64,000 bases of DNA from Actinomycetales bacterium (GCA_016710385.1 JADJVX010000017.1:806001-870000); one strand, 5' to 3'; shown: positions 8,118-16,509, counted from the first letter of the stretch. Translations and numbers: made by a program. The notes: generated from the letters alone by a model not told the origin.

Positions 8118-9845
8118 TCAGTGGTCCTGGCCTTTCGGTGGGTGGTGGTCGATGGTGGCGTCTTGCTCGGGCCGTCTGCTGGGCTGGGCGGTGCGCCGCC
8201 ACGGCATACCGGGCAGTGTGGTGAGTTTGGGCAGTGTGGTGAGTTTGGGCAGGTGAGCCAGCGCGGCGCGGGCCGGGCCCACCCCGGGCAGCACGGCTCC
8301 GGTCGGCACCGACCAGAGTTCCTGACCCTCGTGGCCGTGACTGGCGAGCAGCGCATTGGCGGCGAGCATGCCGGTTGTCGCCGCGCGCTCCATGAGTGCG
8401 ATCGGCAGGTCGCACCGCACCAGATCGCCGGCGAGCATCACCCGGGGGTCGGGGGTCGCCACCGTGGGCCGCCGCTCCCACGGCGAGGTGTCGACCAGCG
8501 GGCAGTCGTCGTGGACCAACCACTCCTCGTGGACGATCGGGGCGCCGGCCGACTCGGGGTGCAGCCGGAGGTATTCGTCCCAGAGCGCCGCTTTGACCTG
8601 ATCGGCGGGCGCGTCCATGGCGTAGGCGTGCAGCTCGACGACGGCGCCGCCGGTGGCCTCGGCCCAGGCCCGGGCACCGGCTTCGAGCGACTCGAGGCGG
8701 GAGATGTTGTCGAGCGGCCCGAAGGCGGCCGTGCCGAGGAAGGGTGGGGTATCGGCAGCCACGGGCCGGCCCAGCCAGCGTCGCAGCACCCCGAACGGCG
8801 GCGCGGCGCGCAGCGCGGCGATCCGCTCGCGCCAGTCGACGTCGCCCAGCCAGGGCGAACTCGCGACGACACCCTGCAGGGCCTGGGTCGACAGAGCCAG
8901 GACGACCAGCCCAGGTTCGGTGCATCCCTCGGAGCACCCCTCGGTGGTGTGAACGACGACGCCCGCCTCGGTCTCGGTGAGGGCTCTGGCACGCACCCCC
9001 GTGCGGATAGTCACCCCCCGGTCCGTCAGGTATGCCGCGAGCGGGGCCCACAGCGCCGTGTCGAAATCGTCTGTGGCGCAATCGAAGAGCAAGCCTTCCG
9101 ACGATCCGAGGAAGTAGGTGTGGAACATCCCCACCATCTCGCCGCCGGAGAACTCCCGCGGGTCAGCAAAGAAGCTGCGAGCAAAGACCTCCAGGGCCAG
9201 ATGCCGGGCCGAGGCCGGGAAGTGCAGCCGGTCGAGCACCTGAGCGGCACTCACCCCGTCGTATGCCGTGAAGGTCGCCGGGAAGTCGACGTCGAGCAGC
9301 CCCATCGCCTCGCCGACATCGACGCGCAGCAGGTCGCGCCAGCGGAAGGACGGCGACCGCGCCACGAAGGCCATGACGTTGAGCGGGGGCTGCCGCGGGA
9401 TCTTGGCGAACGAGTCGCGTTGGCCCGAGGCATGCACGAGGGGGTAATCCACGACCGGAGCTAGGGACCGCAACTCGGGGTCGGCCCGGCGCAGCAGCGC
9501 GCGCAGGTTGTAGTACTGCCGGAAGAAGGCGTGGAAGCCCCGCGACATGGTGAGCGTCTCACCGTCGGCGCTGGTCACCGGCCAGGAGCGCACTCGCCCG
9601 CCGAGAGTGTCCTGCGCTTCCAGGAGGGTCACCCGGGCACCGTGTTCGGCCAGGACGGTCGCGGCCGCCAGGCCGGCGATGCCGCCGCCGACGATGGTGA
9701 CCGGCGGCAGTGGGCGCGGTGTGCCGACCGGCGCGGCAGGCGCCCAGCGCTCGGCGCGGCGATCCAGGCCCGGTCGGCCAGTGCGGCCGGGCGGGTCTGC
9801 CGGCAGCAGTGCGGCCCGCGGTGCGGTGCTATTCGGGCTGGTCAC
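8118..9845 (-). CDS. crtU: Carotenoid FAD oxidoreductase, CrtU-like (beta-carotene desaturase/methyltransferase)
   Basis: A 575-aa flavoprotein. After a disordered 48-residue N-terminus comes the dinucleotide-binding motif VTIVGGGIAGLAAATVL, then an E-rich strand (LLEAQDTLGGRVRSW). The segment SRGFHAFFRQYYNLR (about residue 100) is characteristic of CrtU, which turns beta-ionone rings of beta-carotene into aromatic rings (isorenieratene). The C-terminal FAD motif reads VMLAGDLVRCDLPIALMERAA. It is embedded in a crt operon with a split lycopene cyclase, as in Brevibacterium. The GTG start lies inside the crtYd 3' end (17-nt overlap). Near 8221 the coding sequence contains two tandem copies of a short motif encoding LPKLTT. 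Confidence 0.85.
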   Translation of the reverse strand: MTSPNSTAPRAALLPADPPGRTGRPGLDRRAERWAPAAPVGTPRPLPPVTIVGGGIAGLAAATVLAEHGARVTLLEAQDTLGGRVRSWPVTSADGETLTMSRGFHAFFRQYYNLRALLRRADPELRSLAPVVDYPLVHASGQRDSFAKIPRQPPLNVMAFVARSPSFRWRDLLRVDVGEAMGLLDVDFPATFTAYDGVSAAQVLDRLHFPASARHLALEVFARSFFADPREFSGGEMVGMFHTYFLGSSEGLLFDCATDDFDTALWAPLAAYLTDRGVTIRTGVRARALTETEAGVVVHTTEGCSEGCTEPGLVVLALSTQALQGVVASSPWLGDVDWRERIAALRAAPPFGVLRRWLGRPVAADTPPFLGTAAFGPLDNISRLESLEAGARAWAEATGGAVVELHAYAMDAPADQVKAALWDEYLRLHPESAGAPIVHEEWLVHDDCPLVDTSPWERRPTVATPDPRVMLAGDLVRCDLPIALMERAATTGMLAANALLASHGHEGQELWSVPTGAVLPGVGPARAALAHLPKLTTLPKLTTLPGMPWRRTAQPSRRPEQDATIDHHPPKGQDH

Positions 9846-10137
9846 GTCGGGCCTCCCAGAAGAGCAGGGCGAGGGTCACCATCGCGAAACCGAAGGCGAA
9901 GTCCTCGACGGGAATGTCCCAGGGCGCCCGCACGCCGAGCATGTGGTCCTGCCCATAGAGCACGACCGGCGCCGAGAGCTTGGTGAGCCAGCCGTCGACG
10001 AGACACTGGAAGCCGAAGACGATCGCCATGGCGATCCAGTACTGGCTCGTGCGGAAGAGCCCGGTGCCCAGCCAGAGCACTTCGAGCGCCACGACGACGA
10101 GCACCGCGACGGCGCTCCACACGGTGTACTCCCTCAT
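9829..10137 (-). CDS. crtYd: Lycopene cyclase domain protein, CrtYd-type subunit
   Basis: A 102-aa membrane protein with three predicted helices and the family motif PVEDFAFGF (about residues 75-83), where the acidic pair is thought to take part in catalysis. In actinobacteria, lycopene beta-cyclase is split into two small polypeptides, CrtYc and CrtYd, which act as a heterodimer on lycopene. The gene directly follows crtYc with an ATGA overlap and ends in TAG inside crtU. Assignment as the d rather than c subunit rests on operon order and the PVEDF form of the motif. Confidence 0.85.
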   Translation of the reverse strand: MREYTVWSAVAVLVVVALEVLWLGTGLFRTSQYWIAMAIVFGFQCLVDGWLTKLSAPVVLYGQDHMLGVRAPWDIPVEDFAFGFAMVTLALLFWEARRDQPE

Positions 10138-10505
10138 GGCGCGCCGCCGGCCCGTGCCCGACCCTGCCGCGCGCGCCCGCGCCAGTCCCGCACCCAGCCG
10201 AGCACGGTGCCGACCGCTTCGTAGGTGAGCAGCCCGCAGGTCGGGATGACGACGAAGAAGACGAGCTCCTCCAGCGGCAGACCGGCAGGCAGGACTACCC
10301 CGGTCGTGTATGCCGGGGAGTACCACCAATGCTCGCGCGCGATCGCGACGACGTCCCAGACGCAGAAGATGACGACCACCGGCAGCAGCGCCGCCAGGTA
10401 GCGCCGCGGGCGGCGGTAGATCCGCGCCCGCAACACGAACTCCAGCGGCAGCGTGATGAGCACGCACGCTGCCATGAGGACGAGGTATTGATAGCGGTCA
10501 GCCAC
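10134..10505 (-). CDS. crtYc: Lycopene cyclase domain protein, CrtYc-type subunit
   Basis: A 123-aa protein with three hydrophobic helices and the conserved LPLEELVFFVVIPTCGLL segment (about residues 70-87), which contains the acidic motif of the heterodimeric lycopene cyclases. With CrtYd it would convert lycopene to beta-carotene at the membrane. The GTG start at 10505 overlaps the end of the Rieske gene by 8 bases. The C-terminus is Arg-rich and cytoplasmic. A later in-frame ATG exists, but it would remove the first helix. Confidence 0.85.
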   Translation of the reverse strand: MADRYQYLVLMAACVLITLPLEFVLRARIYRRPRRYLAALLPVVVIFCVWDVVAIAREHWWYSPAYTTGVVLPAGLPLEELVFFVVIPTCGLLTYEAVGTVLGWVRDWRGRARQGRARAGGAP

Positions 10506-11523
10506 GACGCACCTTGCCGATGCCGGCCTCGCCGCGGCGCACGGCATACCGACGCTCGGCGTAGTCCTGGTCGTCGCGCCACAAGCCGGCCGCGGTGCGC
10601 ACGATGAGCGGCCGCACGAGTCGCGCTGCCGGGCGCAGCATCCGGAAACCGAGCCGGTCGGAGGTGGCGATGGTCGCCTCGGTGAGCACGGTGACGGCGG
10701 CACCGTCGCGGTCGGTGCCCAGCGGCGTGGCGTGGGTCTCGACGACGCTGCCGGTGCCCTCGCCGTCGAGGATCGTCATGACGATGGTGCGGCTGTCAGG
10801 GGTGTGAAAGGACGCCCGCACCGGCACCCCGAAGGTGCGGCCCAGCCGGAACGTGACATCGAGCACCAATCGGTCTGCGTCCGAGGCAGATTCGTCGACG
10901 GTGAGATGCGAGAAGGCGTACGGGTGGAACCATGCGCCATGCCACGGGTCGAGGCGATTGGCGATGACGTCGGCGGGTTCGCAGCGCATTCGTCCGACAT
11001 AGACCGCGGCGATCGTGCGCTCGGGGTCGGGCCGCTGCGGCAGTCGGGGGGCCGGTGTCGGGGTCTCGCCCTCGGCCGGCAGCCGCACCCAGGCGAGCAC
11101 CCCGTCGTCGTATGCCGGGTGCTCGCGATAGCCGTGCCGTCCGTCGGCCAATGCCATGCCGTGCCAGCGGCACAGCACCATGTCCCCGGCGACCGGGCAG
11201 CGGTCCAGGAGGGCGCCCAGGTGCGGGCAGGCGCCCGGCCCGGCATGCAGCCGGCCGTCAGACCCTCGCCAGAGTGCCAGCTCACGGCCGGCGACGACCC
11301 GGGTGATCGACTCGGCCCGGGGCGCGTCCGGCACATCACTGCTGCGCCCCACGACGAACCAGCCTCCGGCGTCACGCCGTTGGGCGCGCTCGAGCGCCGC
11401 CGCGATGCGCCGCACCGAGGCATCGGCCCAGGTGGGCGTGAGCGCGGGAAGCGGCGGCTCGGGCCTGACCCGCAGCGGCGAGCGCGCCCGCACCTGGGCC
11501 AGCACCTTGTCTCTGAGGCTCAT
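10498..11523 (-). CDS. Rieske [2Fe-2S] protein of the carotenoid operon (DUF5914-like)
   Basis: A 341-aa protein with an N-terminal Rieske domain. The cluster ligands are visible as CPHLGALL (about residues 105-112) and CRWHGMAL (about 123-130), the CxH...CxxH pattern. The C-terminal half resembles the uncharacterised domain found after Rieske modules in streptomycete carotenoid clusters. A non-haem-iron oxygenase acting on a carotenoid, for instance ring hydroxylation as in 3-hydroxy-isorenieratene, is a plausible inference; the usual 2-His-1-carboxylate iron site is not obvious to me. The ATG overlaps the crtB stop (ATGA). No ferredoxin or reductase gene is adjacent. Confidence 0.75.
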   Translation of the reverse strand: MSLRDKVLAQVRARSPLRVRPEPPLPALTPTWADASVRRIAAALERAQRRDAGGWFVVGRSSDVPDAPRAESITRVVAGRELALWRGSDGRLHAGPGACPHLGALLDRCPVAGDMVLCRWHGMALADGRHGYREHPAYDDGVLAWVRLPAEGETPTPAPRLPQRPDPERTIAAVYVGRMRCEPADVIANRLDPWHGAWFHPYAFSHLTVDESASDADRLVLDVTFRLGRTFGVPVRASFHTPDSRTIVMTILDGEGTGSVVETHATPLGTDRDGAAVTVLTEATIATSDRLGFRMLRPAARLVRPLIVRTAAGLWRDDQDYAERRYAVRRGEAGIGKVRRG

Positions 11524-12452
11524 CGCTGTGTGGTCCCTGCTCCCGTCACGAAGATTGCCGCGGCCGTCGCGGCCTTGCGCCAGGTGGGCACCCGGGCGCG
11601 CGTCGAGAAGACGTCGTAATCGGCCGCCTCGATCCGGTCCAGGATCCCCGAATACAGCCGCCGGGCGGTGGCGACGCACCTGGCCGATCGAGGCGGCAAG
11701 TGGGGTATGCCGGTGTCGGCCACGGCATACAGCTGCCGGTTGCGCTCGATCTGGAAGGCAAGGACCTCGCGCCACGGCTGGTCGGCGACGCGGCGGGCGG
11801 GGTCGGCCCCGAATCGCGCGAGGTCGTCCTGCGGGAGGTAGACCCTGCCGCGGTCGAGGTCCTCCCCGACGTCGCGCAGGAAGTTGGTGAGCTGGAAGGC
11901 CAGGCCGAGCGCGCGGGCCGGCTCGAAGGCCGCGGCGGAGCGCGGCCTGAGCACCGGCAGCATGAGTTCACCAATGACGGCAGCCGAGCCCTCCATGTAG
12001 CCGCACAGGTCGGCCCAGGTCGCGTAGTGCGTGGTGTCCAGGTCCATCGCCATGGCCCCGAAGAAGCGGTCGAAGGGCTCGGTCGTGAGACCCAGCTCCA
12101 CAGTGGTGGCGGCAGCGGCGGCCAGGACAGCGGCCTCGCGGGCACTGGCCGCACCGCCCTGGGCGGGCGACTCGACGTGGCCGGACCGGGCCCGCTCGAC
12201 GGCCCGGTCGAAGCGGTCCCGGAAGGCGTGCAGCTCGTCGCGAGTCTGCTCGACGCGTGCCGTTGTGGCCCCCGCAGCGTCGACGATGTCGTCGGCGACG
12301 CGGCACAGTGCGTAGATCGCGTGGACATGCCGGCGACTCTCCCGGGGCAGCAACTGCACGCCCCAGAAGTAGGTCGTGCCGTGCTCCCGGGTGATCCGGG
12401 CACACACGGCATACGGCTGCTGCAGCGCGAGCGCGCTCGGTGGGGCGGTCAC
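11520..12452 (-). CDS. crtB: Phytoene synthase
   Basis: A 310-aa trans-isoprenyl diphosphate synthase that condenses two GGPP into phytoene. The two Asp-rich Mg-binding motifs are VADDIVDAAG (about residues 51-60) and RDVGEDLDRGRVYLP (about 165-179). The early FYW-type substrate region (TTYFWGVQLLP) and LGLAFQLTNF are also in place. GTG overlaps the crtI stop (GTGA), and its own stop overlaps the Rieske ATG. Inside the gene, at 11704 and 11720, two copies of the dispersed 8-mer stand as an inverted pair. Confidence 0.93.
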   Translation of the reverse strand: MTAPPSALALQQPYAVCARITREHGTTYFWGVQLLPRESRRHVHAIYALCRVADDIVDAAGATTARVEQTRDELHAFRDRFDRAVERARSGHVESPAQGGAASAREAAVLAAAAATTVELGLTTEPFDRFFGAMAMDLDTTHYATWADLCGYMEGSAAVIGELMLPVLRPRSAAAFEPARALGLAFQLTNFLRDVGEDLDRGRVYLPQDDLARFGADPARRVADQPWREVLAFQIERNRQLYAVADTGIPHLPPRSARCVATARRLYSGILDRIEAADYDVFSTRARVPTWRKAATAAAIFVTGAGTTQR

Positions 12453-13951
12453 CGGGCGTACTCCCGCACCCGAGCGGCCGCGAGCTTGCCGCTGATGAGC
12501 ACCATGGGGACGCCCACTCCGGGTGTCGTGCCAGAACCCGCGAAGAACAGCCCGGGGAGCCGCTTTTCGCGATTTCCCGGCCGGAACGGACCGGTCTGCC
12601 CGAAGGTGTGCGCCAGCGCAAAGGGCGTGCCTTCGGCCATGCCCATCGCGGCCCAGTCGAGCGGCGTATAGAGCCGCTCGGTGACGATGTCAGTCGGATA
12701 TCCCTCTGCTTCAAGGAAGTTGAGCAACCGATCGCGCAATCGCGGTGTCTCCGTGCGCCAGTCGGTCGGCCCGCCGAGGTTGGGCACAGGCTCCAGGACA
12801 TAGAGGGTCGAGCAGCCCTCTGGTGCCAGCGCAGGGTCGTCGACGGTCGGGATCGTCACGAGTCGGCTCGGGTCGGTCATCATCCGGCGGTGGTCGATCA
12901 ACTCGGCGAAGGCGCTGTCCCACGCGTCAGCGAAGTGGATGTTGTGGTGGGCTGCACCGTGGGGCGCCGGGCCGCGCACGCCCAGGTGCCAGACCGCCGC
13001 AGACGGCGCGTACTTCGCGCGGCGCAGCACCCCGGGCGGACTGAGGTCAGGCAGCAAGAGCCGGTATGCCGTGGGCAGGTCGAGCGTGCACACCACGGCG
13101 TCGGCGGCCACGACATCGCCAGTCGCGAGCTGGACCCCGCTGATCCGGCCGCCGGATCGGGCCAATGCGGTGACCGTCGTGTCGTAGTGGAAGGTCACCC
13201 CGGCCGAGGCCGCAGCGTCGGCCATGGCGCGGGGGACGGCATACATGCCGCCAACGGGTGCGTAGACCCCGGCGATGGAGTCCATATAGGTGATGACCGC
13301 GTAGATCGCGAGGGCATCAGTCGGGGCGAGACCGGCATACATGGCCTGGAAAGTGAACAGCTTGCGCAGCCGGTCGTCGGCGAACCGGCGGGCAACAGCA
13401 CGGTCCAGGCTGCCGAAGGCGCCGGTCGCGAGGAGTGCGGCGGCGGCGAGCGGGTGACGGGCCAGGTGCCACGGGCGGTCGAGGTTGGCGTCGATAAAGT
13501 GCGGGAGTTCGAGGTCGTAGAGGCGTTCGAGCCACGCGACGAACGGGTCGAAGGCGTCGGCATCGCGGTCGCCACAGACGCGGCGGATCTCCTCGCGCAT
13601 GCTGTCGCGGTCGCCGCGGACGCGCAGGGTCGAGCCGTCGGCATACCGAGCCAGGTATGCCGGGTCGAGCCGCCGCATCGGGATGGCGCGTTCCACGGTG
13701 GCGCCGACCTGTCGCAGGGCGTCGTCGATGAGGCCGGGCATGGTGAGGACGGTCGCGCCGATGTCGAAGGCGAAGCCGTCCTGGGTGATGCGGGTGCTGC
13801 GGCCGCCGGGGAGCGGTTCGCGCTCCAGGACGGTGACGTCGTGACCGTCGGCGCGGAGGTAGCAGGCGGCCGAGAGGCCGGCCAGGCCGGCGCCGATGAC
13901 GACAACCCGACTGGCGTGGCCGGCGCGGCCGGCGCGGCCGACGCGGCTCAC
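12449..13951 (-). CDS. crtI: Phytoene desaturase
   Basis: A 500-aa FAD enzyme that introduces four double bonds into phytoene to give lycopene. It has the N-terminal GxGxxG motif VVVIGAGLAGLSAACYL (about residues 14-30), an acidic ribose-binding strand (VLEREPLPGGRS), and the CrtI-specific C-terminal signature FAGSGTTPGVGVPMVLISGK. Length and layout are standard. The first dozen residues are Gly/Arg filler, so a slightly later start is possible. The GTG at 13951 overlaps the crtE TGA by the usual GTGA. Confidence 0.93.
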   Translation of the reverse strand: MSRVGRAGRAGHASRVVVIGAGLAGLSAACYLRADGHDVTVLEREPLPGGRSTRITQDGFAFDIGATVLTMPGLIDDALRQVGATVERAIPMRRLDPAYLARYADGSTLRVRGDRDSMREEIRRVCGDRDADAFDPFVAWLERLYDLELPHFIDANLDRPWHLARHPLAAAALLATGAFGSLDRAVARRFADDRLRKLFTFQAMYAGLAPTDALAIYAVITYMDSIAGVYAPVGGMYAVPRAMADAAASAGVTFHYDTTVTALARSGGRISGVQLATGDVVAADAVVCTLDLPTAYRLLLPDLSPPGVLRRAKYAPSAAVWHLGVRGPAPHGAAHHNIHFADAWDSAFAELIDHRRMMTDPSRLVTIPTVDDPALAPEGCSTLYVLEPVPNLGGPTDWRTETPRLRDRLLNFLEAEGYPTDIVTERLYTPLDWAAMGMAEGTPFALAHTFGQTGPFRPGNREKRLPGLFFAGSGTTPGVGVPMVLISGKLAAARVREYAR

Positions 13952-15093
13952 GCTGTTCTCCAGGCGATCGACCGGGCCAGGTCGGTCAAGCCCTCGCGGG
14001 CGTCGGGGTGAATGGGGGCCGTGTCGAGGGCGAGGAGCGCGGCGGCGGTGGCGTCGGCGATGAGCGCTTCGGCTCGGTCGGTGATGCCCGCCGCGGCGAG
14101 GGTGGCCTGGATCTCGGGCACGTCGTCGGTGGTGACCGAGCGGTTTTCGATGCGCGCCAGGGCGCCGTGGACCGCCGGGTCGTCGGTCTGGGCGGCGAGG
14201 GCGAGCAGCACGGTCGGTTTGCCCGCCACCAGGTCGTCGCCGACCGGCTTGCCGGTCGCGCTCGTGTTGCCGAAGGCGCCGAGCAGGTCGTCACGCAGCG
14301 CGAACGCCTCGCCGACGTGGTGTCCATAGCGGGCCAGCCCCTGGCGGACGAGCGGGTCGGCCCCCGCGGCGGTCGCGCCCAGGTCGAGGGGACGGACGAC
14401 GGTGTAGGCGCCGGACTTGGTGCGGGCGATTGCGCGGGCGTGGACCAGATCGCGGCGACGCCCCGCGGCACCGGCGAGGTCGGTGGCCTGGCCGATCATC
14501 AACTCGAGGGACAGCGTGTTCCAGACCTCGCGCATGGGCGGCGGGAGGGTCATCGCGAGCCGGACGGCTTCGGTGTGGGCGAGGTCGCCCACGAGCACGG
14601 CGATGCTCTCGCCGTATCGGTCGGGGTCGCCGTCGGCACGGTGGCGGCGGTGATCGGCGGCGGCGCGGCGGTGCACGGTTGGGCGACCCCGGCGCTGGTC
14701 CGACTCGTCCATGACGTCGTCGTGGACCAGCCCGAGGACGTGCAGCAGTTCCAGGGCCGCACCAGCGGTGACCATGTCGGCATACCCGTTGGCGGCCGGG
14801 TCCGCGTCGGTGCCGTGCACCGACGCCCAGCCCCAGAAACACATCTGCGGCCGAATGCGCTTGCCCGGCCGGGCGAGGAAGTCGACGAGGTAGCCCAGGA
14901 CGTCGGCCGCGCTGAGCGCTGCGGTTGCATCGCCGCCACCGACTGAGTCGGCCGGTCCGCCCGATCCGTCAGGAGTGAGCACACCCCACCGTCGGCTGAG
15001 GTCGGCCACAACCTCGGCCAGGGCTGCGTCGACAGCCGACTGCGCGCCGGCGAGCGGCCGGCGCACCTGCGGGGCGGGGGCCAGATCGGTCAT
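13948..15093 (-). CDS. crtE: Polyprenyl (geranylgeranyl) diphosphate synthase
   Basis: A 381-aa all-alpha prenyltransferase that builds GGPP, the precursor of phytoene. The first Asp-rich motif is LVHDDVMDESD (about residues 118-128); the second appears as ALRDDLLGAFG (about 280). Residues YGESIAVLVGDLA and KSGAYT match the family. ATG 15093 overlaps the idi stop (ATGA), and the longer open frame upstream belongs to idi antisense sequence. The second operon position directly after idi ensures coordinated supply of C5 and C20 precursors. Confidence 0.9.
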   Translation of the reverse strand: MTDLAPAPQVRRPLAGAQSAVDAALAEVVADLSRRWGVLTPDGSGGPADSVGGGDATAALSAADVLGYLVDFLARPGKRIRPQMCFWGWASVHGTDADPAANGYADMVTAGAALELLHVLGLVHDDVMDESDQRRGRPTVHRRAAADHRRHRADGDPDRYGESIAVLVGDLAHTEAVRLAMTLPPPMREVWNTLSLELMIGQATDLAGAAGRRRDLVHARAIARTKSGAYTVVRPLDLGATAAGADPLVRQGLARYGHHVGEAFALRDDLLGAFGNTSATGKPVGDDLVAGKPTVLLALAAQTDDPAVHGALARIENRSVTTDDVPEIQATLAAAGITDRAEALIADATAAALLALDTAPIHPDAREGLTDLARSIAWRTA

Positions 15094-15758
15094 CCGCTGA
15101 CCTCGACACCACTGTCGCCGCCCTCGCGCTCGCTGCGGGGTGGGCGAGCCTCGGCCACGAGGGGGATCTGCAGCACGGCCCACGGGCTGAGGCCGGCCGG
15201 GTCGTTCCGCGCCCGGTCGATGACCTCGCGCCAGGGCACCCAGCGCGAGTCGGCGATCTCACGGGGGTCGGCTCGGCGCGGATCCTGCCCAGTGCCGTCG
15301 ATCTCTGCGACATAGACCGGGCACATCTCGTGCTCGACCACGCCGTGGGCATCGATCGCTCGATACCTGAAATCCGGTGCGACACAGCGCAACTCGCCAG
15401 CGTCGATGTGGAGTCCGAGCTCCTCCCGAATGCGTCGGCTGGCTGCGTCCCTCGGATCTTCACCCGGTCGCGGGTGGCCACAGCAGGAGTTGCTCCAGAC
15501 GCCCGGCCAGGTCACCTTGTCGTGGGCCCGCTGGGTGAGCAGCAGCCGGTCATCGACGTCGAAAAGGTAGGTCGAGAAGGCCAGGTGCAGCGGCGTCCGG
15601 TCGGTGTGGACAGTGCGGCGGTCGGCGGCACCGATGGGGTTTCCGCCCTCGTCGAGCAGCACCACGTCGTCGCCGTCCGCGGAGGGTGCGGTGCACGGCA
15701 TACCGGCCTCGTCCATCGCGGCGTGGGTGCTCGCGCCCGGAGCGTCGGGATGCGTCAT
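15090..15758 (-). CDS. idi: Isopentenyl-diphosphate delta-isomerase, type 1
   Basis: A 222-aa Nudix-fold enzyme that interconverts IPP and DMAPP. The active-site Cys lies in WSNSCCGHPRPGE (about residues 95-107), the catalytic Glu in EHEMCPVY (about 146-153), and the degenerate Nudix box is AASRRIREELGL. It is the first gene of the minus-strand carotenoid operon. The first 25-30 residues are not conserved; ATG 15758 has no clear Shine-Dalgarno, so the downstream ATG (MDEAGMP) is an alternative start. It is transcribed divergently from the MarR gene. Confidence 0.92.
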   Translation of the reverse strand: MTHPDAPGASTHAAMDEAGMPCTAPSADGDDVVLLDEGGNPIGAADRRTVHTDRTPLHLAFSTYLFDVDDRLLLTQRAHDKVTWPGVWSNSCCGHPRPGEDPRDAASRRIREELGLHIDAGELRCVAPDFRYRAIDAHGVVEHEMCPVYVAEIDGTGQDPRRADPREIADSRWVPWREVIDRARNDPAGLSPWAVLQIPLVAEARPPRSEREGGDSGVEVSG

Positions 15759-15846
15759 GCTTGGCTTCGCCCTTCGGTATGCCGTAGTGCGGGTCGGTCT
15801 CACCGCCTCGCCGCGCCCGAGGAGACCGTCGGCTGGACCGTGGATA

Positions 15847-15861
15847 CTTCGACAATCGAAG
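15847..15861. promoter_or_regulatory. Operator-like palindrome between idi and the MarR gene
   Basis: CTTCGA-CAA-TCGAAG is a perfect 6-bp inverted repeat with a 3-base spacer, in the 119-bp divergent gap and 16 bases before the MarR ATG. Size and position fit a MarR-family operator that could repress both directions. The surrounding ATAC...GCATATAGG is the most A/T-rich stretch of the gap and probably holds overlapping promoters. Confidence 0.6.
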
Positions 15862-15877
15862 CATATAGGAGGCTCAC

Positions 15878-16471
15878 ATGGCAGGGGAGGACGGCGGGGC
15901 GCGGCTGGGCCAGCCTGCCGTGACCCGCGTGCTGCGCCTCGTTCGGGCCGTGGCGACGCAGTCCGATCGGTATTCACACGCGATCCGCGAGCGGCTCGGG
16001 ATGCACTCGACCGATCTCACCGCGATGGGGATCATCAGCGACGCCGCCCGCGATGGGGCCGAGTTGACCCCCTCGCAGCTGGCGGCGGAGTTGCACCTGT
16101 CGGCCTCGGCGGTGACCTCGTTGGTCAGCCGGCTGGAGCACATCGGCCATGTGCGGCGCCTCCCGCACGTCGTCGACGGGCGCAAGGTGGTCGTCGAGAT
16201 CACCCCGAGCGCCGCCGATCTGGCCTCGACGTCTTTCCAGCCGTTGTCGGCGGCTATCCGGGCAGTGTTGGCGTCGCGATCGGACGCAGAGTTGGCGCTC
16301 GTCGGCGACGTGCTGTCCGATGTCGTGCGGGCCATGACCGACGTGTGCGACGACGGGCGGGGCGCTCGTGCCGCTGGATTGGTCGCGCCGCGCGGCGCGA
16401 CTACCCTTGACCCGGCGGCTGCGCCCGCCCCCCGCCCTCGTAGCTCAGGGGATAGAGCACCGCTCTCCTAA
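15878..16471 (+). CDS. MarR-family transcriptional regulator
   Basis: A winged-helix regulator of 197 aa. The DNA-binding region lies around residues 62-110 (TPSQLAAELHLSASAVTSLV then a wing with VDGRKVVVEIT), flanked by dimerisation helices. ATG follows a good AGGAGG. Divergence from idi-crtE mirrors CrtR, the GGPP-responsive MarR repressor of the crt operon in Corynebacterium glutamicum, so control of the carotenoid operon is a strong inference. Typical MarR proteins are about 150 aa; here the tail runs on as Ala/Pro/Arg filler and its stop (TAA 16469-16471) lies in the anticodon loop of the following tRNA gene. Confidence 0.85.
   Translation: MAGEDGGARLGQPAVTRVLRLVRAVATQSDRYSHAIRERLGMHSTDLTAMGIISDAARDGAELTPSQLAAELHLSASAVTSLVSRLEHIGHVRRLPHVVDGRKVVVEITPSAADLASTSFQPLSAAIRAVLASRSDAELALVGDVLSDVVRAMTDVCDDGRGARAAGLVAPRGATTLDPAAAPAPRPRSSGDRAPLS
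16379..16407 (+). promoter_or_regulatory. Promoter of tRNA-Arg
   Basis: TTGGTC (16379-16384), 17 bases, TACCCT (16402-16407). The predicted start is about 20 bases before the tRNA, within the 3' end of the MarR frame. The spacer is itself a GC palindrome (GTCGCGCCGCGCGGCGCGAC). Confidence 0.6.
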
Positions 16472-16509
16472 AGCGGGTGTCGCGCGTTCGATTCGCGCCG
16501 GGGGCACCA
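16434..16509 (+). tRNA. tRNA-Arg (anticodon CCU)
   Basis: Folds as a full cloverleaf. Acceptor GCCCTCG pairs with CGGGGGC (one G-U), the D arm is GCTC/GAGC, the anticodon stem CCGCT/AGCGG carries loop CTCCTAA (anticodon CCT at 16467-16469), and the T arm is GCGCG/CGCGC with loop TTCGATT. The CCA end is encoded (16507-16509). It reads AGG codons. The gene overlaps the last 38 bases of the upstream MarR frame on the same strand. Confidence 0.95.

Noticed and set aside
8121..9464. Long + strand open frame across crtU
   Set aside because: Shadow of the crtU coding strand, no family resemblance and no ribosome site.
16379..16407. GC palindrome GTCGCGCCGCGCGGCGCGAC as a terminator of the MarR gene
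   Set aside because: It lies within the MarR frame and coincides exactly with the spacer of the tRNA promoter; no T-tract follows.
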